From JAAYLU01 sp964458805 (GTDB lineage Bacteria; Synergistota; Synergistia; Synergistales; Aminobacteriaceae): 7,113 nucleotides of DNA. The stretch is taken from assembly GCA_964458805.1 (NCBI GenBank), contig CAYWKH010000109.1, positions 1 through 7,113 of the forward strand. The letters run 5' to 3'. The notes beneath the pieces are model-generated. The model ran no database searches. It was not told where the DNA came from and saw nothing but the letters and a program-made list of their open reading frames with translations. Position numbers and translations under genes: made by a program. Of this stretch, positions 6,768 through 7,113 are shown in pieces; position 1 is the first letter of the stretch; each line of letters opens with the position of its first letter.

Positions 6768-7113
6768 GCGCCGCCGCGGAAAACGACGCGCTGCTGCGGG
6801 TGAGCGCCCTTCACGCGCTTCTCTACTGCGAGCGCCTGTTCTTCCTGGAGGAGGTGGAGGAAATCCGTCTCGCCGACGCCAGCGTCTATGCCGGAAGAAC
6901 GTTGCACGAAGAATTGGCGGAGGAAGAAGGAGAGGAACAGCGCTCCTTCTTCCTCACCAGCGAAACACTGGGGCTTACCGGCAAAATGGACGCAGTGCGC
7001 CATAGAAACGGCAACTGGGTGGTCTACGAACATAAAAGAGGCAAGCCGATGCTCCGCAAAGGAGAAGCGGCGCAGGCCTGGGACAGCGACATCGTACAGG
7101 CGACGGCATACTC
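6764..7113 (+). CDS. cas4: Cas4 domain, 5' part, probably of a Cas4-Cas1 fusion (cut by window end)
   Basis: Cas4 is a RecB-family, iron-sulfur nuclease that trims and PAM-selects prespacers for Cas1-Cas2. The 116 visible codons show the first cluster cysteine, Cys22, in ALLYCERLFFLEEV; His48 in YAGRTLHEE; the motif II aspartate Asp76 in GLTGKMDAV; the E-x-K motif Glu89-His-Lys91 in VVYEHKRGKP; and a Q-motif, DIVQATAY, at 109-116. All visible RecB active-site residues are present. The other three cluster cysteines should lie beyond the edge. LADASVYAGRTLHEE and YEHKRGKP resemble the N-terminal half of Cas4-Cas1 fusion proteins found with MYXAN and I-G (formerly I-U) systems, so a Cas1 half is expected downstream; this is inference. 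The start is a TTG overlapping the cas5 stop. Confidence 0.85.
   Translation, partial: MSAAAENDALLRVSALHALLYCERLFFLEEVEEIRLADASVYAGRTLHEELAEEEGEEQRSFFLTSETLGLTGKMDAVRHRNGNWVVYEHKRGKPMLRKGEAAQAWDSDIVQATAY

Overview
The window carries most of one type I CRISPR-Cas operon, all on the + strand: cas6, cas3, cas8, cas7 (devR-like), cas5 (devS-like), then the start of a cas4 domain that runs off the right edge. Gene order and protein motifs match the MYXAN-type (DevTRS-like) systems first seen in Myxococcus xanthus. These systems usually continue with a Cas4-Cas1 fusion, Cas2 and a CRISPR array. No array is visible here. The organism is an anaerobe-like, moderately GC-rich bacterium with strong AGGAGG-type ribosome binding sites and frequent AGG and ATA codons. 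Synergistota or a deltaproteobacterial relative would fit, but this is a weak guess from codon style alone.

Layout: positions 1-50 look like the last codons of an unrelated upstream gene. A perfect 14-bp stem-loop (60-99) follows. The stretch from 51 to 405 has no convincing gene, becomes A/T-richer, and holds a good sigma70-type promoter (297-324). From 406 onward the genes are packed tightly (gaps of 5-27 nt, and a TTGA overlap at the end), which indicates a single transcript.

How the genes work together: Cas6 cuts the precursor crRNA. Cas8, Cas7, Cas5 and probably a small Cas11 subunit form the Cascade surveillance complex on the crRNA. Cas3 (HD nuclease plus helicase) is recruited to degrade bound target DNA. 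The Cas4 domain, presumably fused to Cas1 beyond the edge, belongs to spacer acquisition.

Two points need care. First, cas3 contains a run of 10 Ns (2027-2036) of the wrong length modulo 3. The gene therefore looks frameshifted but is very probably intact; about one helicase motif is missing from the assembly. Second, the 3' quarter of cas8 has an internal Shine-Dalgarno and in-frame ATG at 4663 that could produce a separate 158-residue Cas11-like small subunit. This would be a gene-within-a-gene and is the most interesting hypothesis in the window.
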